64,000 nucleotides of DNA from G963677325 sp963677325 (GCA_963677325.2 CAXXGM010000007.1:513107-577106), one strand, 5' to 3'; positions 34,635 to 44,315 are shown, counted from the first letter of the stretch. A program made the numbers and translations. The notes: generated by a model not told the origin, from the sequence alone.

Positions 34635-37520
34635 ATGAACGAATATTTTTCCAGAAAGATCATAGGTACGATGATCTTAACAATCTTGTTTTTTGTTTTC
34701 TTATCTTTTCCTTCCCCCGCACAGGAGGGCAATAAGTATTCCCCTGCTTCGTTTGCGGAGAAGATTTACCTGCAACTGGACGGTAAGGTTTATACAACGG
34801 ATAAGACCATCTGGTTTAAGGCTGTTGTAACCAATGCTGTTGACCATACGCCAACTGCCTTAAGCAGGGTGCTGCACGTGGAATTGATAGGCCCTGACGA
34901 GAGGGTGGTTGAAAAGAAACTGATCAGGATCGAGAATGGGATCGGGGAAGGTTTTTTTGATTTGAATCAAAGCTCCCAGGAAGGACTCTATCTGATCAGG
35001 GGGTATACCGAATGGGATCGAAACTTTGGGGATGATTTTTTCTTCAGGGAATACATCCGGGTATTTGCCCCCTCCACCAAAGCAAAAGCAGAACCGATCA
35101 GCGGGGTTGTCTTGACCGAAAAACCTGATAAGAGTCACAAGCTTACTGCCCGTTTGGATCCCCTTGCAGTTGACTCGCTTCATAAAAAAGAGCTGACCGT
35201 TTATATCACCCTTGACGGGAAGAAAGATTCGCTTCTGGTTAAAAAGAATAAGGACAATAAGTACCTCCTGGATTATGACATCCCTGAGAACAACCGGTAT
35301 GTAACCCTTGATGTGCAAACCAAAAATCAATTGGGGTATTCCAAGACCATAGCCCTGAGCGAAGATTACTTGGATCTTCAGTTTTTCCCGGAGAGCGGTG
35401 AACTGGTTCACGGACTGCCCTGCAAGATTGGTTTCAAGGCTGTGGATTGTAACGGGAAAGGGAAAAGGGTAGAAGGTGAAGTGGTGGATAGAAGCGGTGA
35501 GGTGATCACCACCTTTGAGAGCAATCAACTGGGGATGGGGAGTTTTGTACTTACAAGAGCGGACAGCAGTGCGAAGTGGTACGCGAGGGCATGGAGCAGA
35601 GAGCAGAGGGCAGAGAGCAAGGGGCATGGAGCAGAGAGCATAGAGAACGGAGAACGGAAACAGGAGAACGGAGACGGGAAAAAGGAGACGGGAGCAGAGG
35701 GAGGAGAGAAGAGTCCTGCATCTCCCAACCCTATGCCCTCTGCTCCATGCTCTCTCTATCCGCTGCCCAGTGTAGCTGCTTCCGGCAATATTCTGTCGGT
35801 TAATAGGATCAGGGATGAGATACGTTTACAGGCTGCATCGAGTTACCTCAAAGATGACACTGTCCTTCTTCGGGTAACCTGCCGGGGAAAGTTATGCTAT
35901 GAGATAAAAGAACGTTTGCGGGAAGGGATAAGGGCTTTTTCACTTTCAGCGGGCGAGCTTCCCGAAGGTATTGTTGCCTTTACTTTGATGGATCATCAGT
36001 CGCATCCCCTGGCTGAAAGATTGTATTTTAACGAGCGGCCCCAGAGCAGGATCAGTATCAGGGTTTCTCCTGATAAAGAGAGCTACAGCCAACGGGAAAT
36101 GACCAGGCTTGACATTGAAGCCACTGACGAAGACGGGATGGCTGTGGACGCCAGTTTATCGCTGCTGGTACTGAACAAGGATCAGCTGGGTAAGATACAG
36201 GACACGCGTCAGAATATTTTGTCTTATTTTCTTCTGAGCTCAGAGCTAAGAGGGGAGATCGAAAATCCCGGGTTTTACTTCAGTGGTAATCAGGACAGGC
36301 ATGATGACCTGGATGCGCTGATGCTTACCCAGGGGTGGAGCAGGTACAATTATACCAGGGCTGTTGATAAGATCCTGTTTCAGCCGGAGACCAATCTTAG
36401 CGTCTCGGGGAAAGTGAGCGGGGCGGTTTTCCAGAAGACAAAGAAAGGGGCAGAACTGACGATGGCGACCTTTGGTAAGAACCGAACCTTTATAAAAGCA
36501 GTAACTGACAGCCTGGGGAGGTTTACTTTTAAGATGGATGATGAATACGGGCAGAACCTCAATGTTTTGATCCAAAGCGCCAACCAGAAGGGAGAAAAAA
36601 AAGAATACAGCATTTCGCTGGACCCAAGGGAATCGCCTGCTGTTTCGTTTAATCAGGTAAGAAGCATCGAGAAGCCGGACAGTGTGATCCGCACGATCGT
36701 TGAAAAGAACATCGAGCGAAAGAAAGTGGAAGATGCGCGAAAACTATCTTCGGGTACCATTCTGCTGGATGAGGTGGTAGTGGAGGGTACCCAGATGACT
36801 CCTGCTAAGAAACTGGTAACAGAGGAATATGGTAAACCAAAAGTGGTGATCAGCGGAAAAGCCATCCAGGAGAAGGAGCAGAAGTGGTCTTATGGATTGT
36901 ACAGCGTGCTTATGTACAATTTTCCGGACCAGATAAGAATTTTCAGAGGATATAATGGTTTATATGCAGAGGTGAGACCATCAAGCAAGTGGGCGCCGGA
37001 GTTTAACTTTATTGTTATAGATGGGATTACGGTTAAATATCGTGATTACCCATTAGTCCCCAACATTCCGCCAAGCGAGGTTAAAAGTTTTGAAATAATA
37101 CTATATACCAGTAATTTCGCCAAAATCTTTTTCGAAACTTTCCCCCAAGCTTCAAATCTTCCAGATTATCTTATTGGACATGTTATTGCCATCTACACTC
37201 ATGCCGGGAAAGGGCTTTTGGGAGCCCAACAAGCAAAGGGTATGATGAAGACCACTGTTCCGGTATTTTCTGCTTCGCGTGAATTTTATGCCCCTAAACA
37301 TGACAATCCCAAAGCATGGGTTAATCCTGATTTGCGGGCCTTAGTGCATTGGGCGCCTAATTTAAGGACTGACAGCATAGGCAAAGCCTCGGCGAGTTTT
37401 TACAATGCTGACAATACCGGAGAGATGAAAGTGGTGGTTGAGGCCATTTCGGATAATGGAGAGATAGGGTATCAGGAATTGGATTATAAGGTGAAGAAGA
37501 AAGAGAACATTGGTCATTGA
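34635..37520 (+). CDS. Large exported MG2/TonB-plug-like protein with an in-frame repeat insertion
   Basis: A 961-residue exported protein (hydrophobic signal about 7-30). The N-terminal half resembles MG2/alpha-2-macroglobulin-like beta domains common in Bacteroidota (EKIYLQLDGKVYTTDKTIWFKAVVTNA, VSPDKESYSQREMTRLDIEATDEDGMAVDASLSLLVLNKDQL). The C-terminal third (about 715-870) contains a TonB-receptor plug-like segment (TILLDEVVVEG, YGLYSVLMYNFPDQIRIFRGYNG, FNFIVIDGI). Residues about 317-380 are a low-complexity run encoded by a palindromic purine-rich repeat (see separate entry) that splits the MG2-like part; the frame is kept on both sides. A role in outer-membrane or surface assembly is plausible but not shown. 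Confidence 0.8.
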   Translation: MNEYFSRKIIGTMILTILFFVFLSFPSPAQEGNKYSPASFAEKIYLQLDGKVYTTDKTIWFKAVVTNAVDHTPTALSRVLHVELIGPDERVVEKKLIRIENGIGEGFFDLNQSSQEGLYLIRGYTEWDRNFGDDFFFREYIRVFAPSTKAKAEPISGVVLTEKPDKSHKLTARLDPLAVDSLHKKELTVYITLDGKKDSLLVKKNKDNKYLLDYDIPENNRYVTLDVQTKNQLGYSKTIALSEDYLDLQFFPESGELVHGLPCKIGFKAVDCNGKGKRVEGEVVDRSGEVITTFESNQLGMGSFVLTRADSSAKWYARAWSREQRAESKGHGAESIENGERKQENGDGKKETGAEGGEKSPASPNPMPSAPCSLYPLPSVAASGNILSVNRIRDEIRLQAASSYLKDDTVLLRVTCRGKLCYEIKERLREGIRAFSLSAGELPEGIVAFTLMDHQSHPLAERLYFNERPQSRISIRVSPDKESYSQREMTRLDIEATDEDGMAVDASLSLLVLNKDQLGKIQDTRQNILSYFLLSSELRGEIENPGFYFSGNQDRHDDLDALMLTQGWSRYNYTRAVDKILFQPETNLSVSGKVSGAVFQKTKKGAELTMATFGKNRTFIKAVTDSLGRFTFKMDDEYGQNLNVLIQSANQKGEKKEYSISLDPRESPAVSFNQVRSIEKPDSVIRTIVEKNIERKKVEDARKLSSGTILLDEVVVEGTQMTPAKKLVTEEYGKPKVVISGKAIQEKEQKWSYGLYSVLMYNFPDQIRIFRGYNGLYAEVRPSSKWAPEFNFIVIDGITVKYRDYPLVPNIPPSEVKSFEIILYTSNFAKIFFETFPQASNLPDYLIGHVIAIYTHAGKGLLGAQQAKGMMKTTVPVFSASREFYAPKHDNPKAWVNPDLRALVHWAPNLRTDSIGKASASFYNADNTGEMKVVVEAISDNGEIGYQELDYKVKKKENIGH
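35584..35775. repeat. Palindromic heptanucleotide repeat inserted in frame within the 961-aa gene
   Basis: The repeat reads in 7-nt units (GAGCAGA, GAGCAGA, GGGCAGA, GAGCAAG, GGGCATG, GAGCAGA, GAGCATA, then GAGAACG, GAAACAG, GAGACGG). The stretch 35624-35643 is complementary to 35731-35750 with a single mismatch in 20, leaving an 87-nt loop. The encoded peptide is rich in Glu, Gly, Lys and Ser and then in Pro, and breaks the domain pattern on either side. Confidence 0.8.
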
Positions 37521-38142
37521 TGGTTATTGATGGTCATAAAAAGTCATTAATAGTCAATAATGGTCAATAAATAGTCATTAAAGATTGGTCATTGATGGTC
37601 ATTGGAAGCCGATCGTAAAGGCAGTAAAGTTTTTGCGCTAAGATCTTAGTGATTTGGACTATAGCCGTCTTGAGCGTTCATTTTGGAACAAAAATGTTTA
37701 TAGAAAAAATGTCAAATTCATTGAATTTTGTTTCTTTAGGGACATGATGAAAATAAAAGTATTCAGAATCAAATCAGAGATATTTTGTACCTAAAGTCAT
37801 TTTGATTGTCTCTTTAGGGCAGGATGTTTGTAGAAAAAGATCAAATGAATGATGTTTGTTCCTTAATGACAATTATTAAATTCAAATAAATCTGTTACCC
37901 TTTCATGGTATGGCACATTCAGCTCAATGGTTTTCTGTATTCATTTCAATCTGTCGGATTTAGGAAAGGAAACAAAAAACTCAATTCTTATCAACCTATC
38001 CGGGAAATTTACTATATGAATTCACTAGTGTCCACTAAAAATCAAATATTGTTCTTTGAAATAATTGATAATCTATTATTTACAGCACTTTTGGCTACGT
38101 GTCGATTTGAAATGCTGAAATTCGCGAAATTTTTTTACTATC
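37521..38142. other. Intergenic region with TGGTCATTRA repeats
   Basis: From 37507 to 37600 it holds degenerate tandem TGGTCATTGA/TAGTCATTAA units directly after the stop of the 961-aa gene. The rest contains two GTTTGTTCC/TCTTTAGGG-like direct repeats (37728-37860), but no gene is supported. The open frame at 37905 is not protein-like. Confidence 0.5.
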
Positions 38143-38541
38143 ATGAATACAGACAAATACATTTTCGCACAAATTACGGAATTTTTACCTAAAAGAGTTT
38201 TTGACTGTATCGTTGCTCGCCACTCCGGAGATAAATATGTTCGCCATTTTAGCTGTTGGAATCAAATGCTTTGCATGATCTTCGGACAACTCACTAATCG
38301 AGATAGTCTTAGAGATTTAATTATTGCAATCGATGCACACAGTCGTAAAGTTTATCATCCTGGGCTTGGCAAAAATGTAACCCGAAGTAATTTATCTAAA
38401 GCAAACGAGAGCAGAAATCGCAAAATATTTGAGGAATTTGCCTACCATCTTATTGAAACTGTCCGCAAAAAGAGGATAAATGACAATTATAACGTGTTAC
38501 GTAACAGGACGCAAATTGTTCAAAGAAATATCAATGTTTAA
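38143..38541 (+). pseudogene. Truncated IS4-family transposase (DUF4372 N-terminal part)
   Basis: The 132-residue frame reads MNTDKYIFAQITEFLPKRVFDCIVARHSGDKYVRHFSCWNQMLCMIFGQLTNRDSLRDLI, a clear match to the N-terminal DUF4372 domain of IS4-group transposases in Bacteroidota. The protein ends after about a third of the normal length, before any DDE catalytic residue. After it the sequence is unrelated repeat DNA, so this is an insertion-sequence relic. No terminal inverted repeats could be assigned. Confidence 0.85.
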
Positions 38542-38661
38542 ATTGGGATAGAGGAGATCGGTGTGGTGATTTGTTGATGTGATGATGAGTCGCGTAACAC
38601 AGTTCCGCGCCAGCGTGGGGAAATCAGAACACAGATGACGCGGATGTTACGGATGACCACG

Positions 38662-38850
38662 GATTAATGGATAATGGATAATGGTTAATGATTAATGGAT
38701 AATGGATAATGGATAATGATTAACGGTTAATGATTAACGGTTAACGGTTAATGGATAATGGATAATGGATAATGGATAATGGATAATGGATAATGGATAA
38801 TGGATAATGGTTGATGGATAATGGTTAATGATTAATGGTTCATGGATTTA
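38662..38850. repeat. GGATAAT heptanucleotide tandem array
   Basis: The 7-nt unit GGATAAT is repeated about 20 times with degenerate units (GGTTAAT, GATTAAC, GGTTAAC) interspersed, including eight consecutive perfect copies near 38754-38812. Confidence 0.8.
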
Positions 38851-39056
38851 ACCAAAGCCGCAGAGCGGCGAAATATTGGTAGATTATGAATTGGGGTTAT
38901 GCAGAGCCGTGTAACGGCGACATTTTGGTTAATGCGGGGCACCAGTTAACGGACAGAATTAAAGAATTAAAGAATTAAAGAATTAAAGAATTAAAGAATG
39001 AAGGAATTAAGAATGAGGGAATTAATGGTTAATGAAGAATGAAAGCAATTTCTTTA

Positions 39057-39130
39057 AAAAACCTTATTTTTATTATTTTTAACCTTAGTAGCCATGACAG
39101 AGGGACGGAACCGACCTTATTACCTTATTA
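39057..39130. repeat. Dispersed AAACCTTATT...ACCTTATT element, copy 1
   Basis: It contains TTAACCTTAGTAGCCAT and then AACCGACCTTATTACCTTATT. The same order and words recur at 44237-44315, so this is a dispersed ~75-bp repeat. Confidence 0.65.
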
Positions 39131-39269
39131 GTGAAGGAATGAAGGAATTAAGAATGAAGGAATGAGAATGAAAGAATTAAGATGAGCGGTTTTGTCAACC
39201 GGCCTTTCGCTTCTTTAACGAGGCACGGACCACTCGTGAACACAGTTCTGCGACCAGCGAGGGGGAAAA

Positions 39270-39440
39270 GACACATTCAACCCCTTCGGGGCTGAGCGCA
39301 GAGAGGTCGTTCTACCCCCAACTTCATTGGGGGTTATTTACATTTACTCCCTTTGGGAGAGATTAATGGTAAAAAAGCAGTCGATCCTCTGCCCGAAGGG
39401 CAGAATGAAGTGTTTTCAGTGCTTTCCTGGTTGATTGGAA
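39270..39440. repeat. String of small GC-rich hairpins
   Basis: Successive hairpins with 4-7 bp stems (CCCCTTCGGGG, CCCCCAACTTCATTGGGGG, CTCCCTTTGGGAG, CTGCCCGAAGGGCAG) are linked by TTATTTACAT-type spacers. The same style is found at 20.1, 52.7 and 60.1 kb. Confidence 0.6.
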
Positions 39441-39476
39441 CATTGATTATTGTTAAATTCGCACCGTAAATTTGGG

Positions 39477-40841
39477 ATGATGGAAAAAGAGTTTAATCTG
39501 GAAAGAGCGGCCAGGGATTGGCGCCTTCAAATTGAGGCGGTCCCGGGTTTTACGGAATCGGATTGCCGGCAATTTGAGACTGATCTTCTGGATATGGCCG
39601 ATGAGCTAGCCGCCAGTGGAATGGCCAAAGAAGAAGCATTTGCGATCGCCTCCGAACGGTACCGGCAGATGCTTGCCGGTTCTCAAAGCCAGCTAAAGCA
39701 ATTCAATGAAGGGTGGCTCCAAATGCGAAGAGTGACGCTGGTCCTTTCCGGTATTTTAGCCTATTTTTTCTTCTTTTTCTTTATGCAGGTCGTATCAAGA
39801 GTGTTGTATTTGGGTTTACTAACCTATGGGCGCCCACCGTTTGAGTCCATGCGTTACATTTATATTTTCATTTATTCTTATCATTTTTTATTTGGCCTGT
39901 TTGCTCTCGCAATTTATTACCGGGGCAAAAAATTTATAAGGAAACTGGATGTTTTTACCTTAAAACCCATTCAGGCTCTGCTTTCCCTGACAAGTGTACT
40001 ATCTCTGGCTGTTTTCGATCCTTTATTGATGACACAAATTCACAATCCTTTCATCCGTTCGATATTTTTTGTCATACACCATTTATCTGGTTACACCTTT
40101 CCCTTAATTTTTCTGACACTGCTCATTCTCCTGTACCGGAAATATTACCTCTGTTGCTTTTCGGAAAATGACAGTATACCCGGTGAAATTTCGAATGAAG
40201 ACGAAGGCGGCGATTGTGAAAAGCTGCTGACCTCTCAGGAGGTGAATAGTCTCAAGGAAAAAGGACTTGATGAGCGGGAGATTTACCTGGTCGGATTAAA
40301 CCGGCGGAAAGTAAAAGATCCCGGGGAAAATTCAGAAAGCCGGGAATTGGCAAACAAAGCTTCGTGGAGGATCCTGCTGACCATGCTTTCCGGTGTGCTG
40401 ATCTATTTTTTAACCTACTTTTTACTGCAAGGCACTTCACGTCTTCTTTTTGGGCTTTTGCACCAATTCAGACACGATTTTGTCTTTAGCATGCGGTGGA
40501 CCTGGTTTTATGCTATTTCCTGCCAGTTGATCGTTATTTTTTTCATGACCAGTCTTTACATCCGGGACATTAACCTGGTCAAAAGCCTTGAAAAAATAAA
40601 AATCAGGCCTCTTCTAATGGGATTAATTTTCATGGCAACTATTTTATTTGCCTTTATTCATCGCCTTTGCCTTATTTATTGCAGAAATCAGGTTTGGGAC
40701 GATCCCAAGTTATATTATACCATGGAAAATATCTTTCTCAGTATCAAGTATAGTTTTCCTTTTATCATCGCAGTGGGCTGTCTGGTTCTTTATTTTAGAT
40801 ATTACAAAAATATGGTTGATGATGGGGAATTTACTATATGA
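39477..40841 (+). CDS. Membrane protein with duplicated HAAS-like and 4-TM units
   Basis: A 454-residue protein from the ATG at 39477 (the in-frame ATG at 39450 would add nine residues and is less likely). Residues about 1-70 resemble a HAAS/permease-prefix domain (RAARDWRLQIEAVPGFTESDCRQFETDLLDMADELAASGMAKEEAFAIA). Then come two matching 4-TM units, beginning LVLSGILAYFFFFFFMQVVSRVLYLGLL and MLSGVLIYFLTYFLLQGTSRLLFGLL, with a second HAAS-like linker (LTSQEVNSLKEKGLDEREIYLVGLNRR) between them. The unit is thus internally duplicated. HAAS proteins often pair with PadR regulators; the nearest is at 33.3 kb. The function is unknown. Confidence 0.78.
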   Translation: MMEKEFNLERAARDWRLQIEAVPGFTESDCRQFETDLLDMADELAASGMAKEEAFAIASERYRQMLAGSQSQLKQFNEGWLQMRRVTLVLSGILAYFFFFFFMQVVSRVLYLGLLTYGRPPFESMRYIYIFIYSYHFLFGLFALAIYYRGKKFIRKLDVFTLKPIQALLSLTSVLSLAVFDPLLMTQIHNPFIRSIFFVIHHLSGYTFPLIFLTLLILLYRKYYLCCFSENDSIPGEISNEDEGGDCEKLLTSQEVNSLKEKGLDEREIYLVGLNRRKVKDPGENSESRELANKASWRILLTMLSGVLIYFLTYFLLQGTSRLLFGLLHQFRHDFVFSMRWTWFYAISCQLIVIFFMTSLYIRDINLVKSLEKIKIRPLLMGLIFMATILFAFIHRLCLIYCRNQVWDDPKLYYTMENIFLSIKYSFPFIIAVGCLVLYFRYYKNMVDDGEFTI

Positions 40842-41145
40842 ATTGTTAAAATAAACCTTCCAAATGTCGGCCTGATGTTTTATGGAGCTTTAACCCGGTG
40901 AAGCAGATCATTCTCTATCGGGCGTTAACCCGAACTCTTCCTTTCAATTACTGATTTAGAAAAATTGCTAAGCAGATGAAATAGTTTATGCTGATCTTTC
41001 TACTGCGGAGGTTGCAATACCTATAATTGAACCAATCCTATATATCTCATTTTTCAAAAAAATATTTTAAAATAATTTATGTTAGGAATATGATAAAAAA
41101 AAGTATATATTGCGCTGTGTTTAATAATTAACTAAATAATAACAA
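40842..41145. other. Intergenic region upstream of the fulvocin C-related gene
   Basis: AT-rich, with no coding sequence or repeat recognised. The last 80 nt are very A/T-rich and probably contain the promoter for the next gene; no convincing TAnnTTTG box was found. Confidence 0.4.
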
Positions 41146-41796
41146 ATGAAGTATTATTGCATAATATTTATCCTTTTAATTGTGGTTTATTCATGCCGTG
41201 AAGAGGTCCTTGAATATTCCTGTGATCCGATACTTAATGAGATGATTGCAAATCACCGGATGGAATATGCTCAATATACTGTTAAAGAATTGACGGCTTC
41301 AGACATAACAGTCCAGAGAGCGATTTTCAGGAGTTATACCCCTACCAAGAAGAGAGAAATGTGGCTCGAGAAGATAAATTTTCTTTTAGCAAATGAGAGC
41401 TATACTCCAGAAGAGAACATGCATGTGGTCAAACTACGGGATCAGTTGCATGAAAATTATTTTGATCAAGATTCGATAAAAGCTGAAGCCGGAATACGAA
41501 AGCAATTCTTTTCTGAGTGGATCAGTTATGCAAGAAAAAGTTTAGGATGGTCAGATAAGTATATTGCATTCGTTATTTACAGGCTGTATACCGTACCGGG
41601 ACAATTAGATGCCGAACTAAGCGCCATAAAAACGATAAGCCGGCAGGCAGTAGCAGCTTCAGAAGGTTATACATGTAATTGTGATGCCACCTATAATGAT
41701 TACTGCTGGGGTACAAACTGTGTCAATAGTGATTGTCAACAAACTTCAGGTTGCGGTCTTCTATGGCAAAGTCCCTGTAATGGTGTGTGCAAGTAA
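41146..41796 (+). CDS. Fulvocin C-related bacteriocin-like lipoprotein
   Basis: A 216-residue lipoprotein (lipobox VVYSC, Cys17). Residues about 20-165 are helical and look like a pro-region. The last 40 residues (177-216) contain eight cysteines in the order CxC...YC...C...C...GCG..W...C...C (CNCDATYNDYC, GTNC, NSDC, SGCGLLW, SPCNGVC). This matches the eight-cysteine, GCG-and-Trp pattern of the myxobacterial bacteriocin fulvocin C as I recall it; the pro-region family is annotated in databases as fulvocin C-related. Whether it kills or has another role is not known. It starts the plus-strand accessory island. Confidence 0.82.
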   Translation: MKYYCIIFILLIVVYSCREEVLEYSCDPILNEMIANHRMEYAQYTVKELTASDITVQRAIFRSYTPTKKREMWLEKINFLLANESYTPEENMHVVKLRDQLHENYFDQDSIKAEAGIRKQFFSEWISYARKSLGWSDKYIAFVIYRLYTVPGQLDAELSAIKTISRQAVAASEGYTCNCDATYNDYCWGTNCVNSDCQQTSGCGLLWQSPCNGVCK

Positions 41797-42167
41797 AAGT
41801 TGTCTGGCTACTAATCTTTGTTAGAATAAAGGTCAGGCCTTTCCAAATGGTCTGAAATAGATATTTTTTTATGAATGGGAAAACGGCAGATGTGACTGAC
41901 GGAGGCGGTGCTGTATTGAAAAGTGAAAGAATGGAGGAACGGGAATATTAAGTGACAATGTGCATTTTATTGCGGAGTTACAAGAGAACAGCTACGAGAT
42001 AAAAGCCAATGAGTAAGCATAATTACTTATCAATAGCTGAAAAAGTACTTTATGATTATTGATCTGCTTGAATTTTTTATTGATGATCAGAAATATGGAT
42101 AACCGAAGAAGGGATGTCACACCCTTAACTTATTGTTAAAAACCTATTTGAGTTAAAAAGAAAAAAT
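41797..42167. other. Intergenic region between the fulvocin-related and transglutaminase genes
   Basis: No gene, repeat or RNA is recognised. It has a few short G/A-rich frames only. The last part is AT-rich and may hold the promoter for the next gene. Confidence 0.4.
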
Positions 42168-44138
42168 ATGTATAAATATAAAATGCACAGAATTTTAATT
42201 CTTTTTTTATTGTCATACGTATTATTCTCGTGTAATAATACTCCCAGAGATGTATCCATGATATTGGATGCGGCCGGAGATAACAGAGTTGAACTTGAAA
42301 AAGTCATTGATCATTATAAATCCATTGGAGACAAAGAGAAATTAAAGGCGGCTTATTTCCTGATTGGTAACATGGATGATAAATATGCCCTGGAAGGCAA
42401 TGTAATCAGAAAATATGACCCATTTTTCAATTATTTGAAATCCCTTCGTGAGAAAAATATACAGATTTTAAATAATTCGCGTTTTATTGAAGCCAAATGG
42501 GATTCCATTGTATCGGTTCTGGGTCCTGTTCGTATTCAGGATGCAGAAATCGTTCCGGATTACAGGATAATTAAAGCCGACTACCTGATTCGTACTATTG
42601 ATCTGGCATTTGTCGTGCGTGATTCTTCTCCCTGGGGGCGTAAAATAAGTTTTGATCAATTTTGTGAATATGTGGTCTCTTACAGATTTCGACATGAGCC
42701 GCTGGAAGATTGGCGGAGCTACTATCGTGATAAATACCACTTAATTTCTGATACTATTAAAGCTGATTCATGTTATCAGTTAGCAGTCCGAATGCATCAA
42801 CTTGTTCCGAGAGCCAGAGGTCTTTCTCTGTTTTTTAGATACCCATTTGATTTTCAGATCCGTCAAATGGAAGCGTCACGATTAGGGACTTGTCACCATA
42901 TTTGCACCTATGAATCTATGGTTATGCGTTCGGCCGGGTTGCCTGTGGCAATAGATTTTGTTCCAAGTTGGGGAAACCATTACCCGGGACATACCTGGAA
43001 TACCCTGATTATGGAAAATGGCAAACCCTTTCACTATGAAGGTCATCAATTTGTATTTGGTCAATATTACATCTATCAATTTGCAAAGGTCTACCGGAAA
43101 ACATTTGGCCGGCAGTATACAAATTTCCATGGACATGAAAAGGAAATTCCCCAAAGCATCCGGAATGATCATCTGATCGATGTAACTCCGGAGTACACCA
43201 AAACACTAAATGTCAGCATTCCTCTTACGTATTATTCATCAACAAAGAAGAAATACGCACTTATTTGCACTTTTGGCGAGAATGCCTGGGTCGCACAGGA
43301 TTGGGCTGAAATTCGTAATAATAAGGCTTTTTTCAAAAATATGGGAATAGATAATCTTTATCGTGCCATGTATTTTGAAGACGGGGCGCTTAAACCTGCA
43401 AGTGATCCTTTTGTCATTAATGCTAAAAGTGAGATTATTTATATTTCACCATCAGCGAATGAAAGACAACCTCTGTTATTGTATCGAAAATATCCCATTC
43501 TCAAACATATTCAATTCTACCATGAGAGGATGGTTAAAGGAAGTTTTCAAGGATCGAACAGCCGGGATTTCAAAGATTGCGTTAATTTATATACCATTAC
43601 TACTCCTCCTTCAAAAATTGAGACAGTAAATGTCACAAATACTTCAAGGTTCAGATATGTTCGTTTTAGTTCCCCTTTCCCGGGCAATGGAGATATTGCA
43701 GAACTTGAGTTTTATGGCGGGAATGAAAGCCGCGATTCTTTAAAATTGACGGGTCAGCCCATCGGGTACCCGGAAGTTTCACCATCCGTTGGAACTCCTT
43801 ATCAGAATGCTTTTGATGGTAACATAGATACTTATTTTAATGGTTACAGTACAACATTGTTTTGCTGGGCCGGCCTTGATCTGGGGAAACCCAGACGAAT
43901 AACCAAGATCAGGTATTGTCCAAGGAGTGATACAAACTTTATAGTCCCTGGTGACCGGTATGAATTGTGTTACTGGAAGAATGATGAATGGATTTCGATG
44001 GGAGTGCAGATAGCAAAGGAAGCATTCCTGAAATATGAAAATGTTCCTTCCGGTGGATTGTATCTTCTCCATAACCTGAGCAGGGGAAAGGAGGAGCGGA
44101 TCTTTACTTATGAAGAGGGGAAACAGGTGTTCTGGTGA
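42168..44138 (+). CDS. Lipoprotein with transglutaminase-like and discoidin (F5/8 type C)-like domains
   Basis: A 656-residue lipoprotein (lipobox VLFSC, Cys22). Residues about 150-320 resemble the transglutaminase core: GTCHHICTYESMVMRSAGLP puts the catalytic Cys at 242, and PGHTWNTLI puts a His at about 275. The C-terminus (about 490-640) is a discoidin-like beta-sandwich (RYVRFSSPFPGNGDIAELEFYGG, NAFDGNIDTYFNGYSTTLFCWAGLDLGKPRRITKIRYCPRSD). The domain pair would let it bind and modify or crosslink envelope or secreted peptides. It sits between the fulvocin C-related and DUF1573 genes in the same direction. Confidence 0.82.
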   Translation: MYKYKMHRILILFLLSYVLFSCNNTPRDVSMILDAAGDNRVELEKVIDHYKSIGDKEKLKAAYFLIGNMDDKYALEGNVIRKYDPFFNYLKSLREKNIQILNNSRFIEAKWDSIVSVLGPVRIQDAEIVPDYRIIKADYLIRTIDLAFVVRDSSPWGRKISFDQFCEYVVSYRFRHEPLEDWRSYYRDKYHLISDTIKADSCYQLAVRMHQLVPRARGLSLFFRYPFDFQIRQMEASRLGTCHHICTYESMVMRSAGLPVAIDFVPSWGNHYPGHTWNTLIMENGKPFHYEGHQFVFGQYYIYQFAKVYRKTFGRQYTNFHGHEKEIPQSIRNDHLIDVTPEYTKTLNVSIPLTYYSSTKKKYALICTFGENAWVAQDWAEIRNNKAFFKNMGIDNLYRAMYFEDGALKPASDPFVINAKSEIIYISPSANERQPLLLYRKYPILKHIQFYHERMVKGSFQGSNSRDFKDCVNLYTITTPPSKIETVNVTNTSRFRYVRFSSPFPGNGDIAELEFYGGNESRDSLKLTGQPIGYPEVSPSVGTPYQNAFDGNIDTYFNGYSTTLFCWAGLDLGKPRRITKIRYCPRSDTNFIVPGDRYELCYWKNDEWISMGVQIAKEAFLKYENVPSGGLYLLHNLSRGKEERIFTYEEGKQVFW

Positions 44139-44236
44139 AAAATGAAAGAATTGAAATTTGTCAATGATTGTCAATGATGGTCGTTTATAGTCATTTAAAA
44201 AGGTCATTTATTGTCATTCGTTTGGAAGGAGAGATT

Positions 44237-44315
44237 AAGGAAACCTTATTTTATGTTTTTAAACCTTAGTAGCCATTAAGAACGACAACAAAACCGACCT
44301 TATTACCTTATTTTA
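44237..44315. repeat. Dispersed AAACCTTATT...ACCTTATT element, copy 2
   Basis: Same words and order as the copy at 39057-39130 (AACCTTAGTAGCCAT, then ACCGACCTTATTACCTTATTT). It lies between the transglutaminase gene and the DUF1573 gene, preceded by a few TGGTCATTTA-type repeats. Confidence 0.65.

Larger units (their letters stand above)
38542..39476. other. Repeat-dense intergenic region
   Basis: It contains, in order, a GATGACGCGGATG repeat (about 38.62 kb), a long GGATAAT heptamer array (38662-38850), CCGCAGAGCGGCGAAATATTGGTAG-type hairpins (38866-38945), AATTAAAG octamers (38960-39020), the AAACCTTATT element (39057-39130), GAATGAAGGAATTAAG units, and a string of small GC hairpins (39270-39440). 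No gene is supported. Confidence 0.6.

Noticed and set aside
34860..35627. 255-codon minus-strand frame over the 961-residue gene
   Set aside because: Shadow frame; the plus strand has a signal peptide and domain pattern.
37905..38192. 95-codon plus-strand frame upstream of the IS4 relic
   Set aside because: No domain or signal, and composition like intergenic DNA; it overlaps the start of the transposase fragment in another frame.
38662..38850. CRISPR or origin-type iteron array
   Set aside because: Units are 7 nt, contiguous and degenerate, with no spacers and no replication gene next to them.
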